A program made the position numbers and the translations under genes. This document shows, piece after piece, positions 62,321 to 64,000 of a DNA stretch of 64,000 bases. The DNA lies in NCBI RefSeq assembly GCF_000332135.1, contig NZ_KB235896.1:1089465-1153464 (forward strand). Direction: 5' to 3'. Numbering within the stretch: the first letter of the stretch is position 1; each line of letters begins with the position of its first letter. This DNA comes from Anabaena sp. PCC 7108. GTDB lineage: Bacteria; Cyanobacteriota; Cyanobacteriia; Cyanobacteriales; Nostocaceae. A model generated the notes under the pieces. That model did no database searches and was not told the origin of the DNA. It saw only the letters and a program-made list of their open reading frames with translations.

Positions 62321-63907
62321 ATGCAAAAATCATGGAAGTACTTGCTGGCTAGTCCAGTAGTTAGCGGCGCAACACTGTTAATGAGTGTGTCTGCATGGGC
62401 TGGGGAAGCACCAGCAACAATAGAGGCTAGTGAAACACTTGTAAATAAACAAGTTGAGAATAATTATGAACAAGATAATGTAATCTCACAAGTTACATCA
62501 GTGTCTCAATTGTCCGACGTGCAACCTACAGATTGGGCATTCCAAGCTTTACAATCTTTAGTAGAACGTTATGGTTGTATTGCTGGATATCCTAACGGTA
62601 CTTATCGTGGTAATCGTGCCATGACGAGGTATGAGTTTGCAGCTGGTTTGAATGCTTGTTTAGATCGGGTAAATGAACTAATTGCTACCGCAACTGCCGA
62701 CTCGTTGACAAAACAAGATTTAGCAACATTACAAAAACTGCGAGAAGATTTTTCCACAGAACTAGCTACCTTGCGAGGACGCGTAGATGCGCTGGAAGCA
62801 AGGGCTTCTGAATTAGAAGCTAATCAATTTTCTACTACCACCAAATTGCAAGGACAAGTTGTCGCAGTTGTCAGTGATGTTTTGTCTGGTGATAAGGTTA
62901 ACGGAGCATCAATTACAGACAAAAATACTACCCTTGGGGCGCGGGCGCGTGTCGAATTTGTAACTAGTTTTACAGGTCAAGATACTCTGTTTACTAGAAT
63001 TCAGAGTAATAATATCAACACTCCTGATATCGGTACACCAGAGGGAAACTTGTTTTTTGCTGGTGTTGATGGCACTAACAACGCTTTCCTAGATGCACTG
63101 TGGTACAAATTCCCTCTAGGAAAAAACACACAGGTAATCGCTATTGCTAATGCTGGTGCAGCAGATGATGTTACCAATACAGTCAATTTATTTGATGGTG
63201 ATGGTGGATTTGGTGCTTTGTCCAGCTTTGGTACACGCAACCCGATTTATGCTCAAATTAGTGGTGCTGGTTTGGGAGTCAATCACCAGTTCGGTAAAAA
63301 TTTGACATTAAGTCTAGCGTATTTAGCAGGTTCAGCTAATGACCCCAGTGCTAAAAATGGTTTGTTTGATGGTCCTTATGGTGCTTTGGCTCAGTTGACA
63401 GTTAAACCAAGCGATCGCATTTCCCTGGGTCTAACTTATATCAATTCCTACAAACAGCCATTATTCACAGGTAGTAATGCAGCCACATTTGATATCACCA
63501 GTGAAGCATTTTCTAGTAATTCTTACGGTGTTCAAGCATCAGTTGGCATCAGTGATAAATTTGTCCTAGGTGGTTGGGCTGGATATACCAACAGCAAAGT
63601 CTTGACAGGTACAAAGGGAGATGTTGACATTTGGAACTATGCTGTTACTCTTGGGTTCCCTGACTTGGGCAAAAAAGGTAACTTAGCTGGTGTTATCCTC
63701 GGTATGGAACCGAAAGTTACAAGTTCCAGTTTTGGTGGAGTAGCTGAAGATAAAGATACCTCATATCACATTGAGGCATTTTATCAATACAAAGTTAGCG
63801 ACAATATCACCATTACCCCAGGTGTGATTTGGTTAACAGCCGCAGATCATAACGATAATAATGATGGTGTAGTCATTGGTGCTTTGAGAACCACCTTCAG
63901 TTTCTAA
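62321..63907 (+). CDS. SLH/OprB-type outer-membrane porin (iron-uptake porin family)
   Basis: 528 residues. The signal peptide ends SVSAWAG. An SLH domain at about 60-125 (VQPTDWAFQALQSLVERYGC, GYPNGTYRGNRAMTRYEFAAG) anchors it to peptidoglycan or the cell wall, and a coiled coil follows (about 125-170; LREDFSTELATLRGRVDALE). The C-terminal OprB-like barrel (about 175-528) ends in RTTFSF with the terminal Phe required for outer-membrane assembly. Such porins are the main outer-membrane channels of cyanobacteria and take up ions such as iron. It is divergent from znuA across 306 bp, so it may also serve metal entry. Confidence 0.92.
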   Translation: MQKSWKYLLASPVVSGATLLMSVSAWAGEAPATIEASETLVNKQVENNYEQDNVISQVTSVSQLSDVQPTDWAFQALQSLVERYGCIAGYPNGTYRGNRAMTRYEFAAGLNACLDRVNELIATATADSLTKQDLATLQKLREDFSTELATLRGRVDALEARASELEANQFSTTTKLQGQVVAVVSDVLSGDKVNGASITDKNTTLGARARVEFVTSFTGQDTLFTRIQSNNINTPDIGTPEGNLFFAGVDGTNNAFLDALWYKFPLGKNTQVIAIANAGAADDVTNTVNLFDGDGGFGALSSFGTRNPIYAQISGAGLGVNHQFGKNLTLSLAYLAGSANDPSAKNGLFDGPYGALAQLTVKPSDRISLGLTYINSYKQPLFTGSNAATFDITSEAFSSNSYGVQASVGISDKFVLGGWAGYTNSKVLTGTKGDVDIWNYAVTLGFPDLGKKGNLAGVILGMEPKVTSSSFGGVAEDKDTSYHIEAFYQYKVSDNITITPGVIWLTAADHNDNNDGVVIGALRTTFSF

Positions 63908-63932
63908 ATTTCCAAATTACCATTTAACAAAA

Positions 63933-63958
63933 AGACCAGTCTTCCCACAGACTGGTCT
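63933..63958. terminator. Convergent terminator hairpin after the porin gene
   Basis: AGACCAGTCT and AGACTGGTCT form a perfect 10-bp stem with loop TCCCAC, 25 bp after the porin stop. The minus-strand copy is followed by TTTTTG and preceded by TTTTTT, so it suits leftward termination of a gene beyond the right edge best, and perhaps both directions. Confidence 0.7.
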
Positions 63959-64000
63959 AAAAAACGTTGTTCGCGTTGTCTTCTCAAGAGAGTCAAAACC

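Overview
The window reads as chromosomal DNA of a filamentous, heterocystous-type (Nostocales: Anabaena/Nostoc-like) cyanobacterium. Supporting signs are many HIP1 octamers (GCGATCGC) inside genes, an AT-rich background, heptameric tandem repeats, MITE-like elements, and cyanobacteria-typical genes: AgrE/ArgZ arginine dihydrolase, a PatA-like response regulator, a glycine-rich RRM protein, a CAAD/CurT-type membrane protein, a KGK-domain protein and an SLH/OprB porin. All naming rests on reading the translated sequence; no database search was run.

Layout. 0.1-1.5 kb: a VapBC-like toxin-antitoxin pair whose toxin is broken by two consecutive in-frame TGA codons, and a PD-(D/E)XK-like protein. 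1.6-3.7 kb: agrE, which turns arginine into proline plus ammonium. 4.1-6.4 kb: an AAA ATPase followed by an overlapping nuclease-like gene split by an in-frame TAA, a decayed defence-like pair. 6.5-11.2 kb: a secreted beta-propeller/RTX protein, an RNA-binding protein, a reductase and an RNase D-like exonuclease. 11.6-16 kb: a TPR lipoprotein, a two-subunit sodium:solute symporter and the first of two PD-(D/E)XK-TPR fusion proteins. 16.2-24.2 kb: HicBA, a large VWA protein, a UbiD decarboxylase, a TauD-like dioxygenase and the second PD-(D/E)XK-TPR protein. 24.9-34.8 kb: mostly housekeeping and regulation (PatA-like regulator, class II amidotransferase, MsrB, TsaC-like protein, degenerate kinase, SecDF, PdhB). 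35-46.6 kb: a 3D-domain-like secreted protein, a cyclase-family gene with no normal start codon, a lipid kinase, stress and membrane proteins (CAAD, BON, glycine-zipper), a pentapeptide/TPR protein, and LysR divergent from ilvD. 46.9-52.6 kb: a signalling cluster of multi-PAS kinase, Rcp1-like regulator and REC-GGDEF-EAL protein. 53-57.8 kb: an amine oxidase-like flavoprotein, a GNAT protein, TrmFO and an M23 peptidase. 57.8-58.9 kb: tRNA-Arg(CCG), an IS701-like transposase remnant, a KGK protein and tRNA-Phe(GAA). 59-63.9 kb: a znuA-znuC-znuB zinc uptake cluster with a MITE between znuC and znuB, divergent from an SLH porin.

Repeats are a main theme. Three short elements with terminal inverted repeats (here A, B and C) occur in two or three copies each; one B copy lies inside an A copy. 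Heptameric tandem arrays or element ends supply the stop codons of three genes (TPR lipoprotein, reductase, LysR regulator). Broken genes are frequent in the accessory stretches (VapC, ATPase-linked nuclease, Rpn remnant, two transposase remnants, and possibly the cyclase start).

Most notable: the ATPase plus interrupted nuclease, the PD-(D/E)XK-TPR paralogue pair with E versus Q at the catalytic position, the cyclase gene that may start at ATT, and the MITE inside the zinc operon.
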